64,000 nucleotides of DNA, from contig NZ_JACXXG010000006.1 of assembly GCF_014764705.1 (NCBI RefSeq), positions 62,001 through 126,000 on the forward strand. Reading direction: 5' to 3'. Below, piece after piece: positions 46,465 to 56,826 of this stretch. The notes under the pieces are model-generated. The model was not told the origin of the DNA. It did not search any database and was given only the letters and a program-made list of their open reading frames with translations. This DNA comes from Stutzerimonas kunmingensis. Lineage in GTDB: Bacteria; Pseudomonadota; Gammaproteobacteria; Pseudomonadales; Pseudomonadaceae. Both the position numbers and the translations under genes were made by a program. Numbering within the stretch: the first letter of the stretch is position 1; every line of letters starts with the position of its first letter.

Positions 46465-49400
46465 GCCTTCTCCACGTTGACCAGGAACGACTTGAACTCC
46501 GGCGTCTGGGTGTTGGCGTCACCCACGAACGGCGTCAGCGTGTTGGTCAGGTAACCGTTGCGCGCCACCCCGGCGAAGCCCCAGTGCAGCGGGATGCCGA
46601 TGTGGTGCACGGTCTGGCCGTCTACCGTCAGCGGCTTGATGCGCTTGGTCACCACCGCTACCGCCTTGATGTAGCCGCGGTTGGACGACACCTTGACTCG
46701 CTCGCCGGCCTTGATGCCCAGCTCGTTGGCCAACACTTCGCCGATCTCGACGAACTGCTCCGGCTGGGTGATCGCGTTGAGCCGGCAATGCTTGGTCCAG
46801 AAGTGGAAGTGCTCCGTCAGCCGGTAGGTGGTGGCCGCGTAGGGGAAATCCTCCGCGGTGCCGAACAGCTCCATGTCGTTCTTGAACACCCGCGCGGCCG
46901 GGTTGCTGATGGCCTGGACGTTGTCCGGGTGCATGGGGTTGCGCCCGATGGGCGTCTCGAACGGCTCGTAGTGCTCGGGGAATGGCCCCTCGTTCATCTT
47001 GTCCACGGCGAACAGCCGCGCCACCCCTTCGGGGTTCATGATGAACGGGTTCATGCCGGCTTCGGGTGGCGAATCGACCTTGAAGTCGGGCACGTCGGTG
47101 CCGCCCCACTTGCTGCCGTCCCACCACACCAGACGCTTCTTCTGCGGATCCCATGGATCGCCGGCCGGGTCGGCCGAAGCGCGGTTGTAGAGGATGCGCC
47201 GGTTGGCCGGCCAGGACCAGGCCCAGCCCAGCGTCTGGCCCATGCCGTAGGGGTCGGCGTTGTCGCGTCGGGCCATCTGGTTGCCGGCCTGGGTCCAGGC
47301 GCCACACCAGATCCAGCAGCCGCTGGACGTGGTGCCATCGGCGCGCAGCAGGCCGAAGCCTGGCAGCAACTCGCCGGCCTTGGCCACCTGGGCGCCGGTC
47401 TGCAGGTCGAAGACGTCGCTCAGCGCCCTGCCGTTGTACTCCTGGGCGATTTCCTCGGCGGTCGGTTCTTCCGGCTGGCGATAACTCCAGTCGATGTTCA
47501 GTAGCGGTTCGGCGAAGGCGCCGCCTTCCTTGCGATACAGCTCGCGCAGACGATGGAACAGCCCGCCCATGATCACCACGTCGGTCTGCGCCTGGCCCGG
47601 TGGCTCGGCGGCCTTCCAGTGCCACTGCAGCCAGCGACCGCTGTTGACCAGCGAGCCGTCCTCCTCGGCGAAGCAGGTGGTCGGCAGGCGGAACACCGTG
47701 GTCTGGATGCTGGCGGTGTCGACGTCGTTGTATTCGCCGGCGTTGCGCCAGAACTCCGAGGTTTCGGTGGCCAGTGGGTCCATGACCACCAGGTACTTGA
47801 GCTTGGCCAGCGCGGCGCTGACCTTGGCCTTGTTGGGGAACGAGGCGATCGGGTTGAAGCCCTGGCAGAAATAGCCGTTGACCTGCCCCTGGTACATCAT
47901 GTCGAAGACCTTGAGCACGTCGTAGCCGGGGATATCCAGCTTCGGCAGCCAGTCGTAGCCCCAGTTGTTCTCCGCGGTGGCGTTCTTGCCGTACCAGGCC
48001 TTCATCAGGCTGACGTGGAACTTCTCGTAGTGCTGCCAGTAGGACAGTTGCCCCGGACGCAGCGGCTTGGCGGTGCGCTTGGCGATATAGGCCGCATAGT
48101 CCTGCTCGGCTTCCAGCGGCAGGGTCATGTAGCCCGGCAGCAGGTTGGAGAGCAAGCCGAGGTCGGTCAGCCCTTGGATGTTGGAGTGCCCGCGCAGGGC
48201 GTTCATGCCGCCGCCGGGCATGCCGATGTTGCCGAGCAGCAGCTGCACCATGGCGCCGGTGCGGATCATTTGCGAGCCGGTCGAGTGCTGGGTCCAGCCG
48301 AGGGCGTACATGATGGTCATGACCTTGCCCGGCGCCGAGGTCTCGGCGATGGTTTCCCAAACCTTGAGCATCTTGTCCTGCGGTGTACCGCAGATGTTGC
48401 TGACCACCTCCGGGGTATAGCGGCTGTAGTGCTGCTTGAGCAGGTTGTAGACGCAGCGCGGGTGGGTGAGGCTCTTGTCGACGCGGGCGAAGCCTTCCTC
48501 GTCGAGCTCGTAGCTCCAGCTGGCCTTGTCCGTATAGGTGCGCCGGTCGCCGTCGTAGCCGTTGAACAGACCGTTCTCGAAGCCGAAGTCCTCCTTCACG
48601 ATGAACGAGACATCGGTGTAGTTGACCACGTACTCGTGCTGGATCTTGTCGTTTTCCAGCAGGTAGTTGATCAGCCCGCCAAGGAAGGCGATGTCGGTAC
48701 CGGTGCGGATCGGCGCGTACAGATCGGCTACCGAGGCCGAGCGGGTGAAGCGTGGATCGACCACCACCAGTCGCGCCTTGTTGCGCGCCTTGGCTTCGGT
48801 GACCCATTTGAAGCCGCACGGGTGCGCCTCGGCGGCGTTACCGCCCATGATCAGGATCAGGTCAGCGTTCTGGATATCGGACCAGTGATTGGTCATGGCT
48901 CCACGGCCAAACGTCGGGGCAAGACTTGCCACCGTCGGGCCATGTCAGACACGTGCCTGGTTGTCGAATCCCAGAATGCCGAGTGAACGCACCACCTTGT
49001 GGGTGATGTAGCCAGCCTCGTTGGATGACGCCGAGGCCGCGAGGAAACCGGTGCTCAGCCAGCGGTTGACCGTCTGGCCCTGTTCGTTGCGCTCGATGAA
49101 GTTGGCATCGCGGTCGTCCTTCATCATCCGCGCGATGCGATCGAGGGCTTCGCTCCACTCGATGCGCTTCCACTCGTTGCTGCCGGCTTCGCGGACTTCC
49201 GGATGGGTCAGGCGGTTGGGGCTGTGAACGAAGTCCAGCAGGCCGGCGCCTTTCGGGCACAGCGTGCCGCGGTTGACCGGGTGATCGGAGTCGCCTTCGA
49301 TGTGGATGATGTTTTGCGCGACGTTCTTGCCGCCGCTGCCCTGGCTGTAGATGATCAGTCCGCAACCGACTGAGCAGTAGGGGCAGGTGTTGCGGGTCTC

Positions 49401-49535
49401 GCGCGTATTGGTCAGTTTGAAATGCCGGATCGACTCGGCATACGCCGTCGGCGGGGCCATACCCAATGCCGCCATGCTCGACGCCCCAAGGCCCACACCG
49501 CAGACCTTGAAGAACTGTCGACGGTTCATGTCCAT
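46461..49535 (-). CDS. fdnG: Selenocysteine-containing formate dehydrogenase alpha subunit
   Basis: Two open stretches, 48945-49535 and 46461-48932, are in the same frame, separated by a TGA at 48945-48947. The sequence reads [26 protein letters not shown] across it, as in E. coli FdnG, so the codon is Sec197 and the whole product is 1024 residues. A Tat signal ([12 protein letters not shown]) and a [4Fe-4S] site (CPYCSVGCG) precede it. Sec ligates the molybdenum/tungsten bis-MGD cofactor. The enzyme oxidises formate in the periplasm. The start at 49535 follows AAGGAG by 8 bp. Single-frame callers would split it. Confidence 0.97.
48912..48947 (-). promoter_or_regulatory. UGA Sec codon and SECIS-like hairpin of fdnG
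   Basis: The TGA is at 48945-48947. About 12 bases later on the minus strand GGTGGCAAGTCTTGCCCC forms a stem (GGCA at 48930-48927 with TGCC at 48921-48918) whose apical loop is AGTCT. An apical loop with a GU and a stem placed immediately 3' of the UGA is the bacterial SECIS design recognised by SelB. Confidence 0.8.
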
Positions 49536-49683
49536 CGGAGGTTCTCCTTCTTATCAGGCTGGTACGCCGATGCTTTGCCGGCGTCTGCTTAGCAGCTTAG
49601 TCAAGAATGGGCAAAGTGAAAGACTAATCCGCGTTCCGCTGCCTTGCGGCGTACCGACGAACGAGCCTGGTCTGGGCGGGCAT

Positions 49684-50520
49684 TCAGGCATCGGCGGCCG
49701 CGGCCAGCTGCTTTCTCCACTCCCGGGGCGATTGCCCGGCGTGCGCCTTGAACGCCCGGGAGAATGCGGCTTCGCTACCGTAGCCAACCTCGGTCGCGAT
49801 CACCTTCAGGGAGCGGCCTCGACGCAGAGCCTTCTGCGCCAGGCGGACGCGCCAGCCCTGCAGATACTGGCCCGGCGTGGTGCCGACCGTTTCGCGGAAG
49901 GCCGTGGCGAACACGCTGCGCGACATTCCGGCGACGCTGGCCAGCCCCTCGAGGGTCCAGTCCTGCGCCGGCGCTTCGTGCATCGCCACCAGCGCGTTGC
50001 GCAGGCGCGGGTGCGCCAGCCCGGAGAGCAGTCCGCCACTCACCTCGTCACTTTCCATCAGCTGACGCAGGACCTGGATCATCACCACTTCGAGCAGCCG
50101 CTCGACCAATGCCACGCGTCCGCAGCGTTGTTCGAAGGCTTCCTCGAACAGCAGCGAGAGGATCGGCTCGGCGCCCCAGACCTGGTCCAGCGGCAGGCAG
50201 ACGACATCGGCCAGCGCCGAGGCGATTGGGTTGCTGGTACCGCCTTCGAACGCCAGGTTCGCGCAGACCATGTCGGCGTTCTGCGCGGAGGCGATGAGGA
50301 AACGGTGCGTCAGTGGTCGCGGAAACAGCAGCAAACTCGGTCGCTCGACCTGCAGCGATTCCCTGCCATAGCGCACCTCGAGCGTGCCGCTGCGTACCAG
50401 ATGCAATTGCCCGTGCACGCCATCGCTTTGCAGGGTGTTGATGCCGCACAGCGGCCCGGTGTTGAACACCTGTGCGCTCATCGGGAAGTGGGTCATCAGC
50501 GCGGCAAGCCGGTCGGCCAT
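49684..50520 (-). CDS. AraC-family transcriptional regulator (cupin_6 type)
   Basis: The start at 50520 follows CAGGAG and gives 278 residues. The N-terminal cupin domain contains GINTLQSDGVHGQLHLVRSGTLEVRYG and SLLLFPRPLTHRF. The C-terminal HTH_18 has LEGLASVAGMSRSVFATAFRETVGTTPGQYLQGWRVRLAQKAL and IATEVGYGSEAAFSRAFKAHAGQSPREWRK. It lies divergent from ohr across 120 bp and may control ohr and the following hydrolase. Members of this group often respond to redox or reactive compounds. Confidence 0.92.
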   Translation of the reverse strand: MADRLAALMTHFPMSAQVFNTGPLCGINTLQSDGVHGQLHLVRSGTLEVRYGRESLQVERPSLLLFPRPLTHRFLIASAQNADMVCANLAFEGGTSNPIASALADVVCLPLDQVWGAEPILSLLFEEAFEQRCGRVALVERLLEVVMIQVLRQLMESDEVSGGLLSGLAHPRLRNALVAMHEAPAQDWTLEGLASVAGMSRSVFATAFRETVGTTPGQYLQGWRVRLAQKALRRGRSLKVIATEVGYGSEAAFSRAFKAHAGQSPREWRKQLAAAADA

Positions 50521-50640
50521 TTTCGTACTCCTGGTCATGTTTTCCGGATTCTACGTCACCAATAGTTTTTCCTGGTGAGCAGAATAGCGTTCACCGGGCA
50601 ACAACGCCCTGGGCCTACCAACAGAACAGGAACTCTAGCC

Positions 50641-51069
50641 ATGACCATCGAAAAGATTCTCTACACCGCCACTGCAACCGCCACCGGTGGCCGTGAAGGC
50701 CGCGCCAGCTCCTCCGATGAGGCGCTCGATGTGCAACTGTCCACCCCGCGTGAACTGGGCGGCGCTGGCGGCCCCGGCACCAACCCGGAGCAGCTGTTCG
50801 CTGCTGGCTACTCGGCCTGCTTTCTCGGCGCGCTGAAGTTCGTCGCCGGCAAGCAGAAGGTCGCCCTGCCGGCCGACACCCGCATCACCGGCAAGGTCGG
50901 CATCGGCCAGATCCCCACCGGTTTCGGTATCGAGGCCGAGCTGACCGTCAGCGCGCCCGGCATTGCCCGCGACGTATTGCAAGGGCTGGTCGACCAGGCC
51001 CACTTGGTCTGCCCGTACTCCAATGCCACCCGCGGCAACATCGACGTAACCCTGATCCTCGCCGACTGA
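50641..51069 (+). CDS. ohr: Organic hydroperoxide resistance protein Ohr
   Basis: The 142-residue OsmC-family peroxidase has the two redox cysteines in [14 protein letters not shown] and [14 protein letters not shown], and the upstream [22 protein letters not shown] block typical of Ohr. It reduces organic hydroperoxides using lipoylated proteins as electron donors. The common MarR-type OhrR repressor gene is not adjacent; a divergent AraC regulator is instead. Confidence 0.94.
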   Translation: MTIEKILYTATATATGGREGRASSSDEALDVQLSTPRELGGAGGPGTNPEQLFAAGYSACFLGALKFVAGKQKVALPADTRITGKVGIGQIPTGFGIEAELTVSAPGIARDVLQGLVDQAHLVCPYSNATRGNIDVTLILAD

Positions 51070-51106
51070 TCCAGCCCACCGTACCTACGCACAGGAGACA
51101 CACGCC

Positions 51107-52057
51107 ATGAATGTCATCATCCGTAGCTTCACCCTCCCGCTGCTGGCCATCGCGCTGCAGCCGGCCTTCGCCGCGCAGCTGGAGCAGCCCACGCAACCGA
51201 CATCCAGTATCGCCAGCGCCCGCACCGCCAGCACCATCACCACGGCCGACGGCGTGCAGCTGTACTACAAGGACTGGGGCCCGAAGGACGGCCCGGTGGT
51301 CACCTTCAGCCATGGCTGGCCGCTCAACTCGGACAGCTGGGAATCGCAAATGCTGTTCCTCGCATCCGAGGGCTACCGCGTGGTCGCTCACGACCGCCGC
51401 GGCCACGGCCGCTCCAGCCAGCCGTGGGAAGGCAACGACATGGATCACTACGCCGACGACCTGGCCGCGGTGATCGAGGCGCTGGACCTGAAGGATGTCA
51501 CCCTGGTGGGTTTCTCCACCGGTGGCGGCGAGGTGGCCCGCTACATCGGTCGCCACGGCACCGAGCGGGTGAAGAAGGCCGTACTGGTCAGCGCCGTGCC
51601 GCCGATGATGTTGAAAACCGCGGATAACCCGGGCGGGCTGCCGCTGGAAGTGTTCGACGGCATCCGCAAGGCATCGCTGGAGGATCGCGCGCAGCTGTAC
51701 CTCGACCTCGCCTCCGGCCCGTTCTACGGCTTCAATCGACCGGGAGCCAAGGTTTCCCAGGGGTTGATCGACAATTGGCGCGCCCAGGGTCTGCAGGCCG
51801 GGCACAAGAATACCTACGACTCCATTGCCGCCTTCTCGGCCACCGACTTTCGCGGCGACCTGAAGAAGTTCGACGTGCCGACGCTGGTGATCCACGGCGA
51901 CGATGACCAGATCGTGCCGCTGGACAGCTCGGGCAAGGCCTCCGCCGCGCTGATCGAGGGCGCGCAGCTGATCGTCTATCCCGGCGCGCCGCACGGCCTG
52001 ACCGACACCCACAAGGAGCGCTTCAACAACGATCTGCTGGCCTTTCTCAAGGAGTGA
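51107..52057 (+). CDS. Exported alpha/beta hydrolase (non-heme chloroperoxidase-like)
   Basis: The 316-residue protein has a signal peptide ([18 protein letters not shown]), so it should be periplasmic. The hydrolase core contains [27 protein letters not shown] and [29 protein letters not shown]. The nucleophile Ser is in [17 protein letters not shown], the Asp in [11 protein letters not shown] and the His in [12 protein letters not shown]. Chloroperoxidase-type enzymes of this family are cofactor-free esterases or perhydrolases. It is 37 bp after ohr and probably shares its promoter. Confidence 0.9.
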   Translation: MNVIIRSFTLPLLAIALQPAFAAQLEQPTQPTSSIASARTASTITTADGVQLYYKDWGPKDGPVVTFSHGWPLNSDSWESQMLFLASEGYRVVAHDRRGHGRSSQPWEGNDMDHYADDLAAVIEALDLKDVTLVGFSTGGGEVARYIGRHGTERVKKAVLVSAVPPMMLKTADNPGGLPLEVFDGIRKASLEDRAQLYLDLASGPFYGFNRPGAKVSQGLIDNWRAQGLQAGHKNTYDSIAAFSATDFRGDLKKFDVPTLVIHGDDDQIVPLDSSGKASAALIEGAQLIVYPGAPHGLTDTHKERFNNDLLAFLKE

Positions 52058-52116
52058 TGCGCAGCGGCTTTATCGAGCGGCTCGCAGCACCGCGTCACTT
52101 GCCGCTCAGAAACGAC

Positions 52117-52140
52117 AAACCCCGCCAGATGGCGGGGTTT
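52117..52140. terminator. Strong bidirectional terminator
   Basis: Perfect arms AAACCCCGCC (52117-52126) and GGCGGGGTTT (52131-52140) with a 4-base AGAT loop, between convergent genes. T-runs flank both sides in the form of the A/T arm ends, so it can stop transcription from either direction. Confidence 0.9.
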
Positions 52141-52187
52141 GTCTGTGGACTGCGCTCAGGCAGACCAGATTTTCTACACGACGCCGA

Positions 52188-53030
52188 TCAGGCGTTCTGG
52201 CGGATACCAGCGACCAGCCAAGGCTGGTTCTCGCCCTGGGCACGTTCCATGCGCCAGCTTTCGCTGAACGGCTCGCCCTGGTCGAAGCGCGAAGTCTTCG
52301 CGGTGCCGGTGAAGGTCAGGGTCGCGGTGGTCTTCTCGGCATCGTCGTCGACGCCGTCGAGCTGGATTTGCAGGTCGTCGATGTAGGTCGACTGATAGGC
52401 ATCACCGATCTCGGCGCGCTCCTGCTTGAGGAAGCCCAGCAGCTGCGGGGTGACGAACTCGGAGATCTTGTCCATCTCGTTGGCGTCCCAGTGCTGCTGC
52501 AGCGAGAGGAAATGCTCGCGGGCTGCGGCGACGAAGCTCTGCTCGTTGAACCAGGCCGGGGCGTTGATCACCGGAGCGGCGGCGGCCGGGGCGGCGCTGC
52601 CACCGAAGATGGAGGTCGACGGCTGCTGCGGCATGTCACGCTGCATCGGCGCATGGCCGGCCATGGCAGGCTGCTGCTGGCGACGGCGGGCGGCGAGGAA
52701 GCGGAACAGCAGGAACGCGATCAGGCCGAAGATCAGAATATCCATGAACTGGATGCCCTCGAAGCCGTCGCCCATGAACATCGAGGCGAGCAGGCCACCG
52801 GCGGCCAGACCGGCCAGCGGGCCGAGCCAGCGCGAGGCACCGCTGGCGGCAGCGGGCGTCTGACGGCCAGCCTGATTCGGTGCGGCCTGGGTCTGCTGGG
52901 GCGCCTGGCGGGTCTGGTGGCTGGGCGCCGAGCCGAAGCTCTTGCCGCCGCCGAAACGCTTGGCGTGGGCGTCGAGCGCGAAGGTCAGGCTGATACACAG
53001 CGCCATGAAGATGCTAAGCACACGTTGCAT
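52188..53030 (-). CDS. Tim44-like domain membrane protein
   Basis: The 280-residue protein has a signal peptide or anchor (RVLSIFMALCISLTFALDAHA), a Gln/Pro/Ala-rich linker, hydrophobic helices (LGPLAGLAAGGLLASMF and MDILIFGLIAFLLFRFLA), and a C-terminal Tim44/TIM-like domain (WFNEQSFVAAAREHFLSLQQHWDANEMDKISEFVTPQLLGFLKQER). Such proteins are membrane-associated with unclear function in bacteria. It is transcribed alone after the TRAP-binding gene. Confidence 0.88.
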   Translation of the reverse strand: MQRVLSIFMALCISLTFALDAHAKRFGGGKSFGSAPSHQTRQAPQQTQAAPNQAGRQTPAAASGASRWLGPLAGLAAGGLLASMFMGDGFEGIQFMDILIFGLIAFLLFRFLAARRRQQQPAMAGHAPMQRDMPQQPSTSIFGGSAAPAAAAPVINAPAWFNEQSFVAAAREHFLSLQQHWDANEMDKISEFVTPQLLGFLKQERAEIGDAYQSTYIDDLQIQLDGVDDDAEKTTATLTFTGTAKTSRFDQGEPFSESWRMERAQGENQPWLVAGIRQNA

Positions 53031-53204
53031 TGAGTGTTCCCGCTAAAAAGAGTGGAGTACGCGCGCCATCCTGCCGAGGCAGGCAGGGGTTGGCCAGGGG
53101 CAGTATGTTACCGGCTTTTGCTTGCGACCGTTGGTCGCGCCAGGTCAGCGCTGGGCAAGATGCGAAAACGGAGCCTGACGGCTCCGTTCTGTGCTGCAGC
53201 GGGT

Positions 53205-54308
53205 TTAGCGCCAGTTGTACAGCTCCTTCTCGGAGATCTCGTGCATCGGCTTGACCTGTTCCTGGAAGGCTTTCATCGACGCCCAGATGCGGCCGTTAAG
53301 CTCGCTCTGTTCGGCCAGCTCGCCGAGCACCAGCTCCGACTGCTCCTGCATGGCGCCGAGCACTTCGTCGGGGAAGCGCTTGAGTTCCACGCCTTGCTGC
53401 TTGAGCTGGTCCAGCGCCAGGGCGTTGTTGTAGACGTAGTCATCCATCATGTCGCGGCTGGCCGCACGGGTCGCCTCGGTGAGGATCGCCTGCAGGTCCT
53501 CGGGCAGGGTGTCCATCGCCTTCTGGTTCACCAGCAGCTCCAGCACCGCCTGCGGCTCCTGCCAGCCTGGGTAGTAGTAATACTTGGCGGCCTTGTGCAG
53601 GCCGAAGGCCAGGTCGTTGTACGGGCTGACCCAGTCGGTCGCGTCGATCGCGCCGGTCTGCAGTGCGGTGAACACCTCGCCGCCGGGCAGATTCACGGTG
53701 GTCGCGCCGAGACGCGCCAGCACTTCGCCGCCGAGGCCCGGCATGCGGATCTTCAGCCCGCGCAGGTCGTCCAGCGAACTGATTTCCTTGTTGTACCAGC
53801 CGCCCATCTGCATGCCGGTGTTGCCGACCACCATCGGCTTCACGCCGAAAGGTGCATAGGCCTCTTCCCAGAACTTCTGGCCTTCGCCCTTGCTCAGCCA
53901 GGCGTTCATCTCGATGGCGGACAGGCCGAACGGAACCGAGGTGAAGAACTGCGCGGTGGGCACCTTGCCCTTCCAGTAGTAGGCGGCGCCGTGGCCCAAT
54001 TCGGCGGTGCCGCGGGAAACGGCATCGAACACTTCCAGCGCCGGGACCAGCTCGCCGGCGGCGTAGACCTTGATGGTCAGGCGACCGTCGCTCATCACCT
54101 TGACGCGATCGGCCAGGCGTTCGGCGGCGGTGCCCAGGCCCGGGTAGTTCTTCGGCCAGGCGGTGACCATCTTCCAAGTGTAGGTCTTGGCGGGTTCGCT
54201 GGCGGCCTGCTGGCCTGTGGTTTCGACTTTCTTGTCGTCGTTGCAACCGGCGAGGCCGAGGGTGGCAAGCAAGGCTGCGGCAGCACCGAACAGATGGCGG
54301 CGTTTCAT
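53205..54308 (-). CDS. TRAP transporter solute-binding lipoprotein (DctP family)
   Basis: The start at 54308 gives 367 residues with a lipoprotein signal (HLFGAAAALLATLGLAGC). The mature protein shows KMVTAWPKNYPGLGTAAERLADRVKVMSDGRLTIKVYAAGEL, LDDLRGLKIRMPGLGGEVLARLGAT and GGEVFTALQTGAIDATDWVSPYND, the DctP core with its ligand-binding Arg. It binds carboxylates for a TRAP transporter. The small and large membrane subunits (DctQ, DctM) are not next to it, so it is an orphan within this window. The lipid anchor is unusual for this otherwise soluble family. Confidence 0.9.
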   Translation of the reverse strand: MKRRHLFGAAAALLATLGLAGCNDDKKVETTGQQAASEPAKTYTWKMVTAWPKNYPGLGTAAERLADRVKVMSDGRLTIKVYAAGELVPALEVFDAVSRGTAELGHGAAYYWKGKVPTAQFFTSVPFGLSAIEMNAWLSKGEGQKFWEEAYAPFGVKPMVVGNTGMQMGGWYNKEISSLDDLRGLKIRMPGLGGEVLARLGATTVNLPGGEVFTALQTGAIDATDWVSPYNDLAFGLHKAAKYYYYPGWQEPQAVLELLVNQKAMDTLPEDLQAILTEATRAASRDMMDDYVYNNALALDQLKQQGVELKRFPDEVLGAMQEQSELVLGELAEQSELNGRIWASMKAFQEQVKPMHEISEKELYNWR

Positions 54309-54381
54309 GGGTCGGTATCCTTGGAAGACTCTTCTTATAGGAATGGCTTGTCGGTATGACGGGTTGACGTTAGCGTCAACC

Positions 54382-56571
54382 TCACAGGGCTTCAAGTTTT
54401 GCGTAGCTGAGCATCAGCCATTTGCTGCCCTCATCCTCGAAATTCACCTGCACCCGGGCCTGGGCGCCGGAGCCTTCGAAGTTGAGGATGGTGCCTTCGC
54501 CGAACAGCGAGTGGCGTACACGCTGGCCGAGGCTGAACGGCGTTTCCGGCACGCCGGCGCCGTCGAACAGCGACGAGCCGCTCATGCTCTTGCCGCTGAA
54601 CGAGCGCGTCACGGTATTGCTCAGACGTACTTCCTGGATCAGTGCCGGCGGCACTTCGCGGACGAAACGCGAGATCTTGTTATAGGTTTCGCTGCCGTAC
54701 AGCCGGCGCGTTTCGGCGTAGGTGATCACCAGCTGCTGCATGGCGCGGGTGATGCCGACGTAGGCCAGGCGGCGTTCTTCTTCCAGACGGCCGGATTCCT
54801 CCAGGCTCATCTTGTGCGGGAACAGGCCTTCTTCCATGCCGACCAGGAACACCAGCGGGAACTCCAGGCCTTTGGCGCTGTGCAGCGTCATCAGCTGCAC
54901 GCTGTCCTCGTGGTCGCCGGCCTGCTGTTCGCCGGCCTCCAGCGAGGCGTGGTCGAGAAAGGCCGCCAGCGGTGACTGGACGTCGTCGTCCTCTTCGCTG
55001 TAGCTGTCGAAGGCGCGCGCGGCGGAGACCAGTTCCTCGAGGTTTTCCACCCGCGCCTGGGCTTTCTCGCCCTTTTCGTCGCGGTGATAGGCAAGCAGCC
55101 CGGACTGCTCGATGACCAGCTGCGCCATGCTGTGCAGCTGCATGCCTTCGACCTTCAGCGCCAGGGTATCGACCAGCTCGACAAAGGCGTTCAGCGCGCT
55201 GGCAGCGCGGCCGGAAACCGCCTTGATACCGACCGCCTGATGCAGCGCCGCCCACATCGACAGGCCCTGATCACGCGCCAGCTGGCGCAGTGCTTCGACG
55301 GTCTTCTCGCCGATGCCGCGCGCCGGCACGTTGATCACCCGTTCCAGCGCCGCGTCGTTGTCGCGGGTCTGGATCAGGCGCAGGTAGGCCATGGCGTTCT
55401 TGATCTCGGCGCGCTCGAAGAAGCGCTGGCCGCCGTAGATGCGGTAGGGAATCTTCTCGCGCAGCAGCGCCTCTTCCAGCACCCGCGACTGGGCGTTGGA
55501 GCGGTAGAGGATGGCGATCTCGCTGCGGCTCATGCCGTCGCGGATGGCCTTCTCGATGCTCTCGACCACGTAGCGCGCTTCGTCGTGCTCGTTGAACGCG
55601 GCGTACAGGCTGATCGGCTCACCCTCGCAGCCGGAAGTCCAGAGCTCCTTGCCGAGACGGCCCTGGTTGTTGGCGATCAGCGCGTTGGCGGCCTTGAGGA
55701 TGCAGGCGGTGGAGCGGTAGTTCTGCTCCAGGCGGATGGTTTCGGCGTCGGGGAAGTCCTGGCTGAACTGGTGCAGGTTCTCGATCCGCGCGCCGCGCCA
55801 GCCGTAGATAGACTGGTCGTCGTCGCCGACCACCATCAGGCTCTCGCCGCCCTTGGCCAGCAGCCGCAGCCAGGCGTACTGCACGGCGTTGGTGTCCTGG
55901 AACTCGTCCACCAGCACGTGGCGGAAACGCCGCTGGTAGTGATCGAGCAGGCCCGGGTGGTCGCGCCACAGGTCCAGGGCGCGCAGCAGCAGCTCGGAGA
56001 AGTCGATCACCCCGGCGCGGGCGCAGGCCTCTTCATAGGCTTCGTAGATCTTCAGCTGGGTGGCGAGGAACAGATCACCGCCGGCCTGGATGTTGCGCGG
56101 ACGCAGGCCTTCGTCCTTCTGCGCGTTGATCCACCACTGCGCCTGGCGCGCTGGCCAGCGTTGCTCGTCGAGGCCGAGTTCGCGGATCACCCGCTTGACC
56201 AGCCGCTGCTGGTCGTCGGAATCGAGGATCTGGAAGTTCTGCGCCAGCTTGGCCTCCTGCCAGTGCGCGCGCAGCAGGCGGTGGGCCAGGCCGTGAAAGG
56301 TGCCCACCCACATGCCCTGCGGGTTCACGTGCAGCAGCTGCTCGATGCGCTGGCGCATCTCGGCGGCAGCCTTGTTGGTGAAGGTCACCGACAGGATCGA
56401 GTGCAGCGAGGCGCGTTCGACCTGGTGCAGCCACGCGATACGGTGCACCAGAACGCGGGTCTTGCCCGAGCCGGCGCCAGCCAATACCAGCTGGCGGCCA
56501 AGCGGCGCGGCCACGGCCTGGCGCTGAGCATCGTTGAGGGAATTCAGGAGGAGAGAGAGATCGTCATGCAT
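54382..56571 (-). CDS. uvrD: DNA helicase II UvrD
   Basis: The 729-residue SF1 helicase has the Q-motif/[14 protein letters not shown], Walker [17 protein letters not shown] near residue 32, motif [12 protein letters not shown] near 222, [39 protein letters not shown] and [10 protein letters not shown]. The length and C-terminal Tudor-like segment ([22 protein letters not shown]) fit UvrD. It acts in mismatch and nucleotide-excision repair. It lies upstream of the TRAP-binding gene but with a 73-bp gap. Confidence 0.97.
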   Translation of the reverse strand: MHDDLSLLLNSLNDAQRQAVAAPLGRQLVLAGAGSGKTRVLVHRIAWLHQVERASLHSILSVTFTNKAAAEMRQRIEQLLHVNPQGMWVGTFHGLAHRLLRAHWQEAKLAQNFQILDSDDQQRLVKRVIRELGLDEQRWPARQAQWWINAQKDEGLRPRNIQAGGDLFLATQLKIYEAYEEACARAGVIDFSELLLRALDLWRDHPGLLDHYQRRFRHVLVDEFQDTNAVQYAWLRLLAKGGESLMVVGDDDQSIYGWRGARIENLHQFSQDFPDAETIRLEQNYRSTACILKAANALIANNQGRLGKELWTSGCEGEPISLYAAFNEHDEARYVVESIEKAIRDGMSRSEIAILYRSNAQSRVLEEALLREKIPYRIYGGQRFFERAEIKNAMAYLRLIQTRDNDAALERVINVPARGIGEKTVEALRQLARDQGLSMWAALHQAVGIKAVSGRAASALNAFVELVDTLALKVEGMQLHSMAQLVIEQSGLLAYHRDEKGEKAQARVENLEELVSAARAFDSYSEEDDDVQSPLAAFLDHASLEAGEQQAGDHEDSVQLMTLHSAKGLEFPLVFLVGMEEGLFPHKMSLEESGRLEEERRLAYVGITRAMQQLVITYAETRRLYGSETYNKISRFVREVPPALIQEVRLSNTVTRSFSGKSMSGSSLFDGAGVPETPFSLGQRVRHSLFGEGTILNFEGSGAQARVQVNFEDEGSKWLMLSYAKLEAL

Positions 56572-56826
56572 CGCGGCATTCTATTGGAAATGCCTGCGCT
56601 GCGCTCGCCCTGCGGTCCATTCGAAAGCGCAGTCTGCGGCAAACCGGCGCGGGCGCGGTTCTGGTCGATCGCGCCTGGTGGAACCTTCCGCTGGTCGGCT
56701 GGAGTACCGATCGCCGTTTTTCCGACGCACCATGGTATGACGCGACGCCATCAACGTGCCATTATCGACGGTGGTATGGTTCCGAGGGAGCCTGTTTTAG
56801 GTGCAGTTATTACTAGAACAATATTC

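Noticed and set aside
48930-48947. Apparent nonsense mutation splitting fdnG into two genes
   Set aside because: The two parts share frame, the TGA sits at the known Sec position, and a SECIS-like hairpin plus selA/selB/selC are present, so it is a selenocysteine codon.
55084-56826. Long open frame antisense to uvrD joined to the GGDEF-EAL gene
   Set aside because: It mirrors uvrD codon structure in GC-rich DNA, has no domain, and family homology starts after 56827.
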